A stretch of DNA of 64,000 nt from the NCBI GenBank assembly GCA_003249015.1, contig QBLS01000001.1:226867-290866 (forward strand), in the 5' to 3' direction. The translations under genes and the position numbers were made by a program. The stretch comes from Pseudanabaena sp. GTDB lineage: Bacteria; Cyanobacteriota; Cyanobacteriia; Pseudanabaenales; Pseudanabaenaceae. Below are positions 1 to 9,744 of this stretch, in pieces (the first letter of the stretch is position 1; each line of letters opens with the position of its first letter). The notes under the pieces are model-generated. The model made no database searches. It was not told where the DNA came from and was given only the letters and a program-made list of their open reading frames with translations.

Positions 1-477
1 TCTGACATAATTTTCAGGTGTTCCAGCCCACCCTTTAACCAGAGATGCGCCTGTAGCACCACCGTAAATCTCAATGACTCCAACTTTATTACTGAGAGCC
101 ATTGGATAAACTTCTATATGCGATTCCCAACTATTTGCTTTGATGTTCTTCAACAAATACTGAAGATTAAGATGAATTGGTTCAAAGGCAATTACGTACT
201 TATTTAAATTAAGCGCAATACAACAGTAATAACCGATGTTAGCACCGATATTCACAAACAAATTAGTAGTACATAAAGCTTTCTTGACTAATTCAGTTTC
301 TTCTGGTTCAAAAGTGCCATTAGCCATAGCCTTATTGCCAATAAATTTAAACCCAAGCAAAGTTTCCTTTGGATTTTCATTTATTTGCCAACTATCCCTA
401 GTGTATCTATAAATTCTTGCCAGCAGAGGAATGCTTTCCACTACTGGCTTTAGGGTACTAATCAATCTCTTAATCAT
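1..477 (-). CDS. FkbM-family methyltransferase, partial (C-terminus beyond window)
   Basis: Open frame of 159 codons without a stop, running off the left edge. It begins at an ATG at 477 (MIKRLISTLKPVVESIP). Around residues 76-81 it has a SAM-binding glycine motif (NIGANIGYY), followed by IAFEPIHLNLQYLLKNI, the acidic end of strand 2 typical of the FkbM fold. FkbM enzymes are SAM-dependent O-methyltransferases, commonly acting on sugars of glycans or natural products. It is the last visible gene of the minus-strand polysaccharide operon, so sugar methylation of a surface glycan is the inferred role. The acceptor cannot be told from sequence. Confidence 0.85.
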   Translation of the reverse strand, partial: MIKRLISTLKPVVESIPLLARIYRYTRDSWQINENPKETLLGFKFIGNKAMANGTFEPEETELVKKALCTTNLFVNIGANIGYYCCIALNLNKYVIAFEPIHLNLQYLLKNIKANSWESHIEVYPMALSNKVGVIEIYGGATGASLVKGWAGTPENYVR

Positions 478-550
478 GATTTTAAGTTACTAATTTTAAG
501 TTGCTAAAAAAATTTATAGTCACAGATATTCGGCAAAAAATTCAATAAGT

Positions 551-1612
551 TTACTTCTCTCTGTATGGAAATAAATAGCGTTTAACATATTTTAATTTTT
601 CTGTAATAAATTCTCTCACAATTAGTTTCCAAACTTCTGGGTCTTTTCTACTTAACTGCCCCTTGCGAAAAAGCATATACCTCATTGACCTAGTGAGTTT
701 AAAACCGTTAAAATCAGTAAAAACTCTTAATCTTTGATCTTTACTATCTTGTTCAATAAACTTTTTGATAAGGTTACCATAATCCTCTAATAACAAAGAC
801 ATCCAAGGCGCATTATTAAGAATGTCTTTATTTTGCTTACTCGGCAAGTAAGAACAGGGTAATTCAGGCTTAGCAAGACGAAATCCACTCATGTGAAAGA
901 AAATAACTGGGTTATCGTTTATTAAATAGACCTTCTCTAAGTAGCTAACATTACGCTCATGAGCGTTCCAAAAAGCGATGTTTAAGCATGGATTAGAACT
1001 TATTCCAATATAATTTGCATAATATTGCAACAGAAGAGGAATAAGTTTTTGATCTACAAACATCCCGTTTTTCTGATCACAAAAGCCATAAATTGGAAAA
1101 CGAGTACACATCCAATCAAGCATTTCTAGGGCTTTTTCACTCGATCTCCAACCAGCAAATCCACCATTAAAGATACCTAAATCTGCAACAACAGACTCAT
1201 TGGCATAAGTTAGTTTAAGTGGAGGAGGACAAATATGATGGGGAGTTAGCAACAAAGAATAAGCATCTAGAGTCTGCCAGACAGGAGCAAAAGAACCAAC
1301 TACATAAATATCTGCATCAAGGAAGATAACCTTTTCAAAGCCCTGTTGGAAGACCCACTTAACGATAAAAGGCTTTAAAGCGTTGCAAAGTTCAAAATTA
1401 TCAAAATACCAACATATATTTTGAGGTAATTCTTTAGCTAATTGCTCAATTTGGCATATCTTAACATTTTTATATATATCTTCTTGAGGATTGTTTTCAC
1501 TAATTAGTAAAATAAACAATGTCTCAGAATTTCCTGACGCTTCTAAGGATTCGGCTAATGCTTTAGCTAAGTGCAAATGAGAAGGAGTAACAATAGTACA
1601 AAAGGCATTCAT
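551..1612 (-). CDS. Glycosyltransferase (GT8-like, nucleotide-diphospho-sugar fold)
   Basis: 353 residues. The N-terminus MNAFCTIVTPSHLHLAKALAESL is a Rossmann-like opening. FLDADIYVVGSF near residues 96-107 carries the metal-binding DxD-type motif of GT-A glycosyltransferases. The C-terminal third is unassigned. It probably transfers a sugar from a nucleotide sugar to a growing surface glycan. The neighbours are methyltransferases and GT2 enzymes on the same strand. About 100 bp of AT-rich DNA separates it from the gene on either side, so it may be co-transcribed. Donor and acceptor are unknown. Confidence 0.75.
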   Translation of the reverse strand: MNAFCTIVTPSHLHLAKALAESLEASGNSETLFILLISENNPQEDIYKNVKICQIEQLAKELPQNICWYFDNFELCNALKPFIVKWVFQQGFEKVIFLDADIYVVGSFAPVWQTLDAYSLLLTPHHICPPPLKLTYANESVVADLGIFNGGFAGWRSSEKALEMLDWMCTRFPIYGFCDQKNGMFVDQKLIPLLLQYYANYIGISSNPCLNIAFWNAHERNVSYLEKVYLINDNPVIFFHMSGFRLAKPELPCSYLPSKQNKDILNNAPWMSLLLEDYGNLIKKFIEQDSKDQRLRVFTDFNGFKLTRSMRYMLFRKGQLSRKDPEVWKLIVREFITEKLKYVKRYLFPYREK

Positions 1613-1710
1613 TGAATTTCTTTTTTTCCTAGCTTATTTACTATTAAAATGAGGACGTTTAGAAAATTTAGTCCAAAGATCTAGAATTAATTAATTCATG
1701 TTTCATTGGC

Positions 1711-2568
1711 TTAAATTTTTCTAAGCCATAGACTTTGAGCGGTTCCATCACTAATATTTTCAAAGTGATTGTGAAATCCTTGATGAGTTTTTTGCAGAAA
1801 ATGACCAGCCCAAAGGACTTCAAATGAGTCAGAAAAGTCAAGAATTGCTTGCACTAAATACTGTTCATTCCAATTACGCTTTTCATCTATAAAATGTTTA
1901 GGATACTCAAAGGGCAGAAAAATATCATGAATATGTAAAATAATGCCACTAGGAAGAGATGGCAAAACATTCAAGAACAGAAATGTTACATCGTTGCCAG
2001 TCATAACTTTATGACTAGAATCAATAAATAGAATATCTCCTGAAGAAAGTTCTAAAAAGCTGTTAAATTCTAATCTTTCAACGGGTAATCTCAGTACCTT
2101 GTCGCATAGTACGTCAATCTCTGCGCGAGGTTGAGGATCTATCGACCATATTTGGGTACTTAGTTGATAATCTTTAATCGCTTGTCGAGTAATTTTAGTA
2201 CTATTGCCACTACCAACTTCCATGAAAATATTAGGTTTGTAACTGCTGACTATGGCATATAAAACGTCAGCATCAGGAGAAGTGTAAAAATCATTTTTAT
2301 ATGTATAGCCCACATCGTTTAACTCTGATCTCTGCAACTTACTACGATTAAGTTTTGATTCAGCTAGAGATTGGAATATTGGTTCAGGATTGGATTTTAA
2401 TATAGAACTTGGAACTGGAAATATAGCTTTCTCAAAGTGATCTGCATTGTATAAAGCATTTATTCTTTGTTCTTCTAATCTATCAATGGTTAAAGTTTCA
2501 ACTTTTAAGTTGAGCTTATTCATTACATTACAATTAATCCAATTTTTTAGAACAGTTGATATTGCCAT
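1711..2568 (-). CDS. Class I SAM-dependent methyltransferase (Methyltransf_24 / CmcI-like)
   Basis: About 285 residues. The SAM-binding signature is MEVGSGNSTKI, followed by IWSIDPQPRAEIDVLCDK (strand 2 acidic residue) and DILFIDSSHKVMTGNDV (motif with conserved Asp and His). This is the cephalosporin-hydroxylase-like / Methyltransf_24 pattern. The frame is open to a GTG at 2577, but the ATG at 2568 is preceded by TTGAGG about 8 bases upstream and is preferred. It belongs to the polysaccharide operon and probably methylates a glycan component. The substrate is unknown. Confidence 0.75.
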   Translation of the reverse strand: MAISTVLKNWINCNVMNKLNLKVETLTIDRLEEQRINALYNADHFEKAIFPVPSSILKSNPEPIFQSLAESKLNRSKLQRSELNDVGYTYKNDFYTSPDADVLYAIVSSYKPNIFMEVGSGNSTKITRQAIKDYQLSTQIWSIDPQPRAEIDVLCDKVLRLPVERLEFNSFLELSSGDILFIDSSHKVMTGNDVTFLFLNVLPSLPSGIILHIHDIFLPFEYPKHFIDEKRNWNEQYLVQAILDFSDSFEVLWAGHFLQKTHQGFHNHFENISDGTAQSLWLRKI

Positions 2569-2604
2569 AACTAACACCTCAATTTTTAAAAGATTACTTG
2601 GACT

Positions 2605-3600
2605 TTACTCAGCTGATTTATTGAAACTCATTATATAACGGAATGTAGACATTATTTGCCAGTGGATACATCTTAATAAACTCATTTTACTCAATATATC
2701 TTTCTTGTTTAACGAAGCATCTATAAATCTTTGATCTAGCTGCTTACAGAGTGTAAATTGATGAAAAAGATTCTTGTCAGCGTTTGCCTTAATTATTTTG
2801 TTTTTCCACCTATCCATAAAAAAATGTAAATTAAGAACTGGGACAAAAGCTCCTCCTAAAATGCTGTTTAATATAAGGTCAGAGACACTAACTTTAAGAC
2901 CAAGCGATCGCAACTGCTTAAATTGGATCTTACGAATTGACTGGCATTGAATTTCACTTTTGACTTTACTTATTTGCAGTGGGTGTCTCCTGTAGCTAAC
3001 TAATTTTTCTGGTAGGTTGACAATCTGTGTGTATTTACTGATTTCAAGCCAAAATGCATAGTCTTCTGCGTGAGGATAATCTCTAGGGTATCTTAAGCTA
3101 TGTTGACATACTATACTCATCCTCATCATTATTGTAGGATGACAAACTGCACATTCAAATAGCATGGCTACGCGGATATTTTCATTGTCATAGTAATTAA
3201 TCCAAGACTTTTCATCATGTTCTTGATGCCATAAAAAGTCAGTTCCCAGACAACCTACTTCTATATTCTTTTCTAAGAAATCAACTTGTTTTTCTAGTCG
3301 TTCTGGTAAAGCTATATCGTCAGCGTCTATCCTAGCTAGATAATCACCCTTAGCAAGTTCTAAACCTAAATTGAGAGCAGCAATTATTCCTCCATTCTTT
3401 TCTAAGCAAACAAGTCTAATCCTCTCATCTGTAAACCCCTGAATAATTTCTAAACTTTTGTCAGTAGAGCCGTCATTTATAATCAAGAATTCAAAGTTGT
3501 AGTATGTTTGATTTAAGATGCTTGTTATGGATTCTTCGAGAAATTGTTCAGCATTAAAAACTGGCATTAAGACGGTAACAAGTGGTTGATTCATAGACAT
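2605..3600 (-). CDS. Glycosyltransferase family 2
   Basis: About 331 residues beginning MSMNQPLVTVLMPVFNAE. It shows the GT2 landmarks NDGSTDKS (nucleotide binding) and ARIDADDIALPERLEKQ (DxD metal site), with HAEDYAFW further on (acceptor-side ED motif). The frame stays open to 3630, but that start would overlap the upstream gene by 23 bp, while 3600 leaves a short gap, so 3600 is chosen. GT2 enzymes are inverting transferases that add single sugars from nucleotide donors on the cytoplasmic face. The sugar cannot be predicted. Confidence 0.85.
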   Translation of the reverse strand: MSMNQPLVTVLMPVFNAEQFLEESITSILNQTYYNFEFLIINDGSTDKSLEIIQGFTDERIRLVCLEKNGGIIAALNLGLELAKGDYLARIDADDIALPERLEKQVDFLEKNIEVGCLGTDFLWHQEHDEKSWINYYDNENIRVAMLFECAVCHPTIMMRMSIVCQHSLRYPRDYPHAEDYAFWLEISKYTQIVNLPEKLVSYRRHPLQISKVKSEIQCQSIRKIQFKQLRSLGLKVSVSDLILNSILGGAFVPVLNLHFFMDRWKNKIIKANADKNLFHQFTLCKQLDQRFIDASLNKKDILSKMSLLRCIHWQIMSTFRYIMSFNKSAE

Positions 3601-3607
3601 TACAGCT

Positions 3608-4822
3608 CTATTTGTTTCCCTTAATCGCAATGCGAGATAATTCTTTTACTGTTGGGAAGAAGGATAGATTTTTTAGGGAGGACAACACACCTACTATACT
3701 TAGTCTGCCTTGATTTTGCATTGCTCGTAATTGGGATACTGCTCTTACTCTTGATGCGTTGTGACCATATAAACTGTTGAGATCTAGTTGCTCCAGAGTT
3801 TCTGCAAAATAAGTGAAAATATTTTTGTACATACTTGGAACTTTAGTTAAAGCTCTAAATAAAAGAGAATCACTGACTATTAGGCGATCAAAAAATAATT
3901 CTGTAAGGTCGTCTTGATTATAAATCTTGTTAATTAGGTATTTACCCTCAGCAGCCTTGCATTGTGCTCGCAGTACCTTTAAAGTTTTTGGAATTTCAAA
4001 TGGTGACAACTCCTGATAGATGTCCAAAAGTACTGAAAATTCTTCAAGAGCAAATACGTCTTGAGAGCTACAGGTTTTAGATTGTGAGTGATAACGATAG
4101 GCTGCAACAGTATCAGATATTTTGACAACATCATCAATGCTATTTCTCAAAAGAATGCGAAGCCATAAGTCAAGATCCATACATAGGTCTAAATCTTCTC
4201 TAACGCCATTACAAGCTTTGACTGCCGAAAGACTTAAGAGAGACCCAGGTTGATTAATTCCCATATTAAAAAATGGAAATTTAGTATTTTCAGGTATTGT
4301 AGCTGAATAAATGCCCATAACCTTTTCGTCTTGGATATTTGCTGTGGCCCCTGTAATAATTTTCACGTTTGGATGCTCATTGCTTGCCTCGATCATTTTA
4401 GCGATCGCTCCAGGCATCAAATAATCATCACTATTTATCCAGTTAAACCACTCACCATCACAGATCTCAAGTCCTTTGTTAATTGCATGAGACTGTCCGC
4501 GATCAGGTTCACTTACCCAATAGTCAATCCAACTAGAATATTTTTCAAGGATTTGGACTGTGTTATCTGTACTACCACCATCAATCACAATATATTGGAG
4601 ATTAGGATAGTTTTGTAAAAGAACAGAACGAATTGTTTGTTCTATAAATTCGCCTTGGTTGAATGAAGGTGTAATAATTGAAACTTTTGGGAACTGTTTG
4701 TTATTGAAGAAAGATGTATAAACTTCAACGTTTACTTCCTCACTACAAGCCCAGTTACTATTTTTGGAGTTGGGTTTTGGTAAACTCCCAAGGTTTATAG
4801 TCATAAAAGAATAGTCATGCAT
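3608..4822 (-). CDS. Glycosyltransferase family 2 with C-terminal extension
   Basis: About 404 residues. The GT2 domain occupies residues 45-290 and includes KVSIITPSFNQGEFIEQT, VIDGGSTDNT and FNWINSDDYLMPGAI (DD metal motif). A helical C-terminal extension of about 110 residues (LRAQCKAAEGKYLINK... and beyond) has no recognised domain. The frame opens at a TTG (4828), but the ATG at 4822 (MHDYSFMTINL) is more likely. It is tightly followed by the next GT2 gene, which indicates co-transcription. Inferred role: sugar addition to a surface polysaccharide. Confidence 0.83.
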   Translation of the reverse strand: MHDYSFMTINLGSLPKPNSKNSNWACSEEVNVEVYTSFFNNKQFPKVSIITPSFNQGEFIEQTIRSVLLQNYPNLQYIVIDGGSTDNTVQILEKYSSWIDYWVSEPDRGQSHAINKGLEICDGEWFNWINSDDYLMPGAIAKMIEASNEHPNVKIITGATANIQDEKVMGIYSATIPENTKFPFFNMGINQPGSLLSLSAVKACNGVREDLDLCMDLDLWLRILLRNSIDDVVKISDTVAAYRYHSQSKTCSSQDVFALEEFSVLLDIYQELSPFEIPKTLKVLRAQCKAAEGKYLINKIYNQDDLTELFFDRLIVSDSLLFRALTKVPSMYKNIFTYFAETLEQLDLNSLYGHNASRVRAVSQLRAMQNQGRLSIVGVLSSLKNLSFFPTVKELSRIAIKGNK

Positions 4823-4861
4823 TGTCAAACTTAGCTAAAGCGTGTTTCTAAATAGCTCAAA

Positions 4862-5725
4862 CTAAGTTTTCTTTGAAAGTACGTACGCTGTTTGATAACC
4901 GTAAGCAGAAGGGACAACTGCCCTTATGTCAAAGGATCTGGAAAGAATATGACTTAAATAACGATTCTTGTAAAAGACATTGGAGTCACTGTCTTGCCCA
5001 CAGACTAGTATGTCTGGATTCTGTTTATGATTAGTTGACAGTAAAGATTTAGAAACTACCTTTGTAATAGGATGAAAAGGCTTATCGGAAAGGGTCTCCA
5101 AGGTCTGTTCATCATGAATAGTACAGAACAGAATACCCTCAGGCTTGAGCAATCTTTTAAGCTCTAATAGCCAAGTCTCTGCGAGATCATCAATATGGGT
5201 AAAAAGTGAACCGCAATAGATTAACCCAAAGTAATTATCTGAGAAAGGTAAGTGAGGTATAGTGGTATTTACAGCAAAATTAAAAGGTGGCGAAATATTA
5301 GTTTTTAGCCAGTTGATGTGTGGAGCGCTTATGTCCATCCCCCAGATCTCACATTGAGAAGCAAAAGCATTTAAGTGTCTGATCATACGTCCACCGCCGC
5401 AACCTAAATCCAATATGGGTTCTTTATTGTCATTTATTGCAAAACCGACATCAGACAAAATATTGAGCATTTTATCAATATCTTGCTTGCCCGAATCTAC
5501 ATACTCATCGGGGGTTGAACCATAGCCTAGCCACAGCTCTTGTGGCGGAACTGGCAATAATGAATCAGTGTTAGGTGGGTTATAGATTAGTGAATAAGTT
5601 GAAGACCCATTGGATGATGGGAGATACTTAATGTAGCGGATAGGATTAGCACCATAGGGAGCTAATGAAGACGCAAATCTGAGAGCCTGACGAATAATAG
5701 GTAATTTCTTGATCGTTTTGATCAT
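4862..5725 (-). CDS. SAM-dependent methyltransferase (Methyltransf_11/25 type)
   Basis: About 287 residues. ILDLGCGGGRMIRHLNAF is a textbook motif I. It is followed by IWGMDISAPHINWLK (motif II acidic residue) and LIYCGSLFTHIDDLAETWL with LLKPEGILFCTIHD (motifs IV-V). An N-terminal segment of about 95 residues precedes the catalytic domain. The ATG at 5725 has GAAGGGG upstream and is preferred to the TTG at 5731. It lies within the polysaccharide operon and probably O-methylates a sugar. The acceptor is unknown. Confidence 0.8.
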   Translation of the reverse strand: MIKTIKKLPIIRQALRFASSLAPYGANPIRYIKYLPSSNGSSTYSLIYNPPNTDSLLPVPPQELWLGYGSTPDEYVDSGKQDIDKMLNILSDVGFAINDNKEPILDLGCGGGRMIRHLNAFASQCEIWGMDISAPHINWLKTNISPPFNFAVNTTIPHLPFSDNYFGLIYCGSLFTHIDDLAETWLLELKRLLKPEGILFCTIHDEQTLETLSDKPFHPITKVVSKSLLSTNHKQNPDILVCGQDSDSNVFYKNRYLSHILSRSFDIRAVVPSAYGYQTAYVLSKKT

Positions 5726-5764
5726 TGCCAATAATGCCCCTTCAGGAATAAATTGATATGGATC

Positions 5765-7006
5765 TCAGACAATAGAATCATAGAGCTTTAAGTGTTGTTT
5801 TGCACAATTTCTTAAAGAATGATTGGCATAAATATGCTTTAGATTTGCTTCTGATACCAATTGATTACTATTAGTTGCAATTTCTAGTAGATTAGCAAGC
5901 TCTCTAATGTTTACGGTTGTGTAAAGTAGACTGCTCTCAGTAGAACTACAAACATTGATCGCTTCAGGAATGCCTCCGACATTTGCGCCAATTACAACTG
6001 TGCCACAGGCGATCGCCTCTAAAGCAGTCTGACCAAATGCTTCAGCACGAGATGGGATGACAAATATGTCCATCGCCGAGTAGGCGGCAGCTTGGGTGAC
6101 TTCACTATTTAAAAAGCCAAGATGTACCCAATGCATAGAAACTTTATTTCTTAATTCAACACTAGGCTCTCTACCAAAGCTAAGCAGAGTTATATTTTCG
6201 CGCACAGTATCTGGAAGTAAGGCGATCGCCTCTACTAGGTCACTGAAGCCTTTTCTGGAATTATTAAGATTTTCACAGGCAAATCCAATTACTTTTCGGT
6301 TTGGGGCAATCCCGAATGTTTGCTTTGCTGCAACTTTAGGGCGTGGGCTAAATATACTGGTATCCAATGGATAGTAGATAGTTTTGAAAGGAGTATCTAC
6401 AGGGAAAAAGTCACTTTCTTTAGCCGCTCTTTCGTTCCACTTGCTATTGGCAATAACCGCAATTTTAAGATCTGATAGAGATAATTTTTTAATTTGTTTA
6501 ACTTGATTTTCTATAGCTGCCAAGTGCGGATTGTTGTCTAAGTCCAGAGAATAGTGAAATCCACCAAGATAATGTTGTTGATCGTGCAGTGTAAAAACAA
6601 TTGGTTTATTTATCGATTTAAAAAACCGTTGCCAATCCAAAACTCCTGCAACCCAGTGAATATTAACTATGTCTGCTTCTTGAATCCAAGGATGATTCTC
6701 TGGACAATAATCGCTGAAGGGCAGAGAAAATAACTCATACTGAGGTTCATTTTTAAGTTGACGATCTAGTTCTTTAATCTTCTGGCGCATTTTTAGTTCT
6801 TCACTGAGATGCAACCCAAAGCGATCGCCAAAGCGCCTGAAAATAGGTTTAGTTTTTTTTAAGATTCGCTGAATATTACTATCATCAGAAATATCTCTGG
6901 CTATCACCCGTGAGTTAATACCCATAGATATAAGCGATCGATGGTAGCGCATCATTCCTATACCTGCACCGCCAAAAATTGAACTAGCGATATGTAATAT
7001 TTTCAT
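5765..7006 (-). CDS. Glycosyltransferase family 4 (GT-B fold)
   Basis: 413 residues. The N-terminus MKILHIASSIFGGAGIGMMRYH has the glycine-rich loop of GT-B enzymes. The C-terminal domain carries IGFACENLNNSRKGFSDLVEA and the EX7E-type segment PSRAEAFGQTALEAIACGT, which binds the nucleotide sugar. GT4 enzymes are retaining transferases. An AAGG ribosome site lies just before the ATG, and the stop is 9 bp from the upstream gene's neighbour frame, so it is operonic. Probable role: sugar addition to the surface glycan. Confidence 0.87.
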   Translation of the reverse strand: MKILHIASSIFGGAGIGMMRYHRSLISMGINSRVIARDISDDSNIQRILKKTKPIFRRFGDRFGLHLSEELKMRQKIKELDRQLKNEPQYELFSLPFSDYCPENHPWIQEADIVNIHWVAGVLDWQRFFKSINKPIVFTLHDQQHYLGGFHYSLDLDNNPHLAAIENQVKQIKKLSLSDLKIAVIANSKWNERAAKESDFFPVDTPFKTIYYPLDTSIFSPRPKVAAKQTFGIAPNRKVIGFACENLNNSRKGFSDLVEAIALLPDTVRENITLLSFGREPSVELRNKVSMHWVHLGFLNSEVTQAAAYSAMDIFVIPSRAEAFGQTALEAIACGTVVIGANVGGIPEAINVCSSTESSLLYTTVNIRELANLLEIATNSNQLVSEANLKHIYANHSLRNCAKQHLKLYDSIV

Positions 7007-7015
7007 TTAGCTGCC

Positions 7016-7858
7016 TTATGGTTTGATAGCTTCCATGTACAGCGATTGGGGCTTATAAACACTACCATCTAACTCTGTATCAAGATTAAATTTCTGCCAA
7101 TTAGGAACATAGCTGTCACAAGCATTTCTACTTGCAATTTCAGCAAAACCCACCTTGCTAAGCAAGTTTGATAAAGAAATTTTATCGTACATCCATTGAT
7201 GCATTTCCCCACTTTCACAAAAACGACCAACTTGTAATTTAGGATACTCTTTACCAAGTATCAGCTTTAAAATTGTCTCCTTTCTATATTTTGAATTTTT
7301 TATAAACAAGTAAGCCTTATCTATAAAGTTGTATGTATTTTTATCAGTCTTAAGGCTATTATGAAATTCATTTTTTATAAGAGATTTCATTATATTTGTT
7401 ATTTCTGATCCCATCCTTTCAGCTATAAACTCTCTGTTGTTAATCTCTTTACTCAAAACATATCTGATCATTTCGCCGCCTTGTGACCGTCTAACCATCT
7501 GATCTAGCAATTCAATTGTCATCCATTCATGGTTAGATTTAGCATTGCTTCCGTCAGTGCCTACCTTTTCTAAAGCCCATAAGTAGTTTCTGGTAATATC
7601 TTCTAAATCAGGAACAACTACTCTAATTATGCCTCCAGTGCGAAGAACACGATAGCATTCCTCTATAAAAAACTGTGCCTTGTCACGAGAAAAGTGTTCT
7701 AAAACATGAGAATGATATACCACATCAAACATATTGTCTTCTGATGGTATTCCATCTTCTAGATTGTGAGAAATAACAAACTTAGAGTGTGCTGTAAAGT
7801 CTATATTTTCCCATTCAGTGTCATATCTACTTCCACATCCAAGATTTAAGTAGCGCAT
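7016..7858 (-). CDS. SAM-dependent methyltransferase
   Basis: 280 residues. It opens directly with the SAM site (MRYLNLGCGSRYDTEWENID). DVVYHSHVLEHFSRDKAQFF (motif IV) and RVLRTGGIIRVVVPDLED (post-IV) follow, the pattern of class I enzymes often found in O-antigen and glycosyl clusters. The middle region (about residues 130-215) is long and lysine-rich. An AAAGGG Shine-Dalgarno lies about 11 bases before the ATG at 7858. The substrate is unknown. Confidence 0.8.
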   Translation of the reverse strand: MRYLNLGCGSRYDTEWENIDFTAHSKFVISHNLEDGIPSEDNMFDVVYHSHVLEHFSRDKAQFFIEECYRVLRTGGIIRVVVPDLEDITRNYLWALEKVGTDGSNAKSNHEWMTIELLDQMVRRSQGGEMIRYVLSKEINNREFIAERMGSEITNIMKSLIKNEFHNSLKTDKNTYNFIDKAYLFIKNSKYRKETILKLILGKEYPKLQVGRFCESGEMHQWMYDKISLSNLLSKVGFAEIASRNACDSYVPNWQKFNLDTELDGSVYKPQSLYMEAIKP

Positions 7859-7915
7859 ACAATACTATTTCCCTTTAATATATTTTTACAAACATACAGA
7901 TCCAATTTAGTTGAC

Positions 7916-8503
7916 TTAAATCCATGTCCACAACTTATCACTTCTTGAAATAGATCGAATAACTTTAGCTGGCACGCCAACAGCAATACTGCCAGATGGT
8001 ATGTGGGAGCGCACCAGAGAGCAAGCTCCTATCACAACATCGTCACCAATTGAAGCACCTGCAACAATTGTAACATTTGCTCCACACCAGACTCGATGTC
8101 CAATTTTTATCCCAGGAAGAATAGGTTCCATTGTCTCTGGATCATGGGTTCCGCTATTTATTTGTAATCCAGTCGCTGCAATAAAGTCATCTCCAATTTG
8201 AATAGGGCTATGATCCATAATTCTTGCAAACTCTCCCAAAGAACATCGATTGCCAAGAATCAGGTTTTTACCATTAGAAATCCAGAAACCATAACCAATA
8301 TAAAACTTTTCCCCATGTATAACTTGTAGGCTGTTTAGCTGTAGAGTTCGCCAAAGAGCTTTTTCACCTGGCTTAACCACAATTGCCTCGTTTTCAGCTA
8401 AAGCAAATAGTATTTTTTTATTTAATTTATAGAAGAAACTTTTGATAAGTTCAAGATAATATCTAAGTGTTACTTTTAGATATGAATATATTGCTATGAC
8501 CAT
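7916..8503 (-). CDS. Left-handed beta-helix acyltransferase (hexapeptide family)
   Basis: 195 residues from the ATG at 8503 (MVIAIYSYLKV). A longer TTG start at 8536 is possible. The C-terminal half has imperfect hexapeptide repeats (ILGNRCSLGEFARI, IKIGHRVWCGANVTIVAGASIGDDVVIGA), the turns of a left-handed beta helix, and ends VGVPAKVIR as in the maa/nodL/wbbJ acetyltransferases. His 'SGTHDPE' is a plausible catalytic base. The ATG overlaps the last 10 bases of the Wzt-like gene, which points to translational coupling. Likely role: acetyl-CoA-dependent O-acetylation of a polysaccharide sugar. Confidence 0.85.
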   Translation of the reverse strand: MVIAIYSYLKVTLRYYLELIKSFFYKLNKKILFALAENEAIVVKPGEKALWRTLQLNSLQVIHGEKFYIGYGFWISNGKNLILGNRCSLGEFARIMDHSPIQIGDDFIAATGLQINSGTHDPETMEPILPGIKIGHRVWCGANVTIVAGASIGDDVVIGACSLVRSHIPSGSIAVGVPAKVIRSISRSDKLWTWI

Positions 8504-9744
8504 TGTACTAAATTTGGAGAAATAATTCCTTTCCAATCACTTGGTGATGTCGAAGGAACGAATACTTTTGGAGCAACTATCTCAAAACTTACGCTTTCGA
8601 CAGTATCATAAATGCAAACGTTTCTAACTCCAAGAACAAATTTACATTTGTATATACCTACGTTGAGTAGACCATTAGGTATTGCTATTTTCTTGGTTAC
8701 TACGTTTAAACAATCTAAGTTTTCTTCTTTTGCTATATTGAATTCACTTGATGAATGAATAGCTTCAACATCTTCACTATTATATATATGTAAACTGATG
8801 ACAAGGTTTTTAATATTTTGGTGAAAATAACTTAATAAGATAAATATTGATTCATCATTAGTAAAACTACCGCTTTGATCAGGATTAACAATGCTAATTT
8901 CTACAAAATGTGGAGATTCTTTATGAGTATTTTCGTAATGGTATGAGGTTGACTGATTGGTGTAGGACTTACTATTGTAAATATCTATTACTTGATCAAT
9001 CCTACTTAAAGTATTCAATTTACCACTATCAAGATAAATTCCTGTTAGACAGAGGTTCCTAATTGCTGCCATATTGTGGCTTACAAACAAAACTGTGCGC
9101 CCCTCTCTACCAACATCCTCCATCTTACCCAAACACTTCTTTTGGAACTGGGCATCCCCAACTGCTAGCACCTCATCCACAATCAAAATTTCTGGTTCTA
9201 AATGAGCCGCTACTGCAAAAGCTAAACGCACATACATTCCCGATGAGTAGCGCTTTACGGGTGTATCTAAAAATTTCTCGACCTCAGCAAAGGCGACTAT
9301 TTCATCAAATTTTTTCTTAATCTCGATCCGATCCATGCCCAGAATTGCACCGTTGAGATAGACGTTTTCGCGCCCTGTTAGTTCAGGATGGAAACCTGTG
9401 CCGACTTCTAGCAGACTGGCAACTCTGCCTTTAATTGAAATTTTGCCTGATGTCGGCTCAGTGATGCGGCTAAGGATTTTTAATAGAGTGGATTTGCCTG
9501 CGCCGTTGCGACCGATGATGCCAACGCGATCGCCTTGTTTAATTTCAAATGAAACATCCTTGAGAGCCCAAAAATCTTCTGCAATATCTTCTAAATCTTT
9601 GTCTCGCTTACCTATCAGCCCCTGAGTAAAGTTTTTTACCCCATTAGCTACAACATCACGTAAGGCTGTGTAGCGTTCTTGCTGTTGATGCCCAATAATG
9701 TATTTTTTGCTCAGGTTTTCGACCCGAATCACCGCATCAGACAT
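8494..9744 (-). CDS. wzt: Polysaccharide ABC exporter ATPase, Wzt/TagH type
   Basis: 416 residues. Walker A GRNGAGKSTLLKIL is near residues 78-91. The ABC signature region YSSGMYVRLAFAVA and Walker B EILIVDEVLAVGD follow, all characteristic of the Wzt/KpsT/TagH subfamily. The C-terminal 170 residues form an Ig-like carbohydrate-binding domain as in O-antigen Wzt proteins, which recognises the capped glycan. This is the first gene of the minus-strand operon. The partner permease (wzm), usually adjacent, is not in the window, so it may be encoded elsewhere. Confidence 0.9.
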   Translation of the reverse strand: MSDAVIRVENLSKKYIIGHQQQERYTALRDVVANGVKNFTQGLIGKRDKDLEDIAEDFWALKDVSFEIKQGDRVGIIGRNGAGKSTLLKILSRITEPTSGKISIKGRVASLLEVGTGFHPELTGRENVYLNGAILGMDRIEIKKKFDEIVAFAEVEKFLDTPVKRYSSGMYVRLAFAVAAHLEPEILIVDEVLAVGDAQFQKKCLGKMEDVGREGRTVLFVSHNMAAIRNLCLTGIYLDSGKLNTLSRIDQVIDIYNSKSYTNQSTSYHYENTHKESPHFVEISIVNPDQSGSFTNDESIFILLSYFHQNIKNLVISLHIYNSEDVEAIHSSSEFNIAKEENLDCLNVVTKKIAIPNGLLNVGIYKCKFVLGVRNVCIYDTVESVSFEIVAPKVFVPSTSPSDWKGIISPNLVQWS

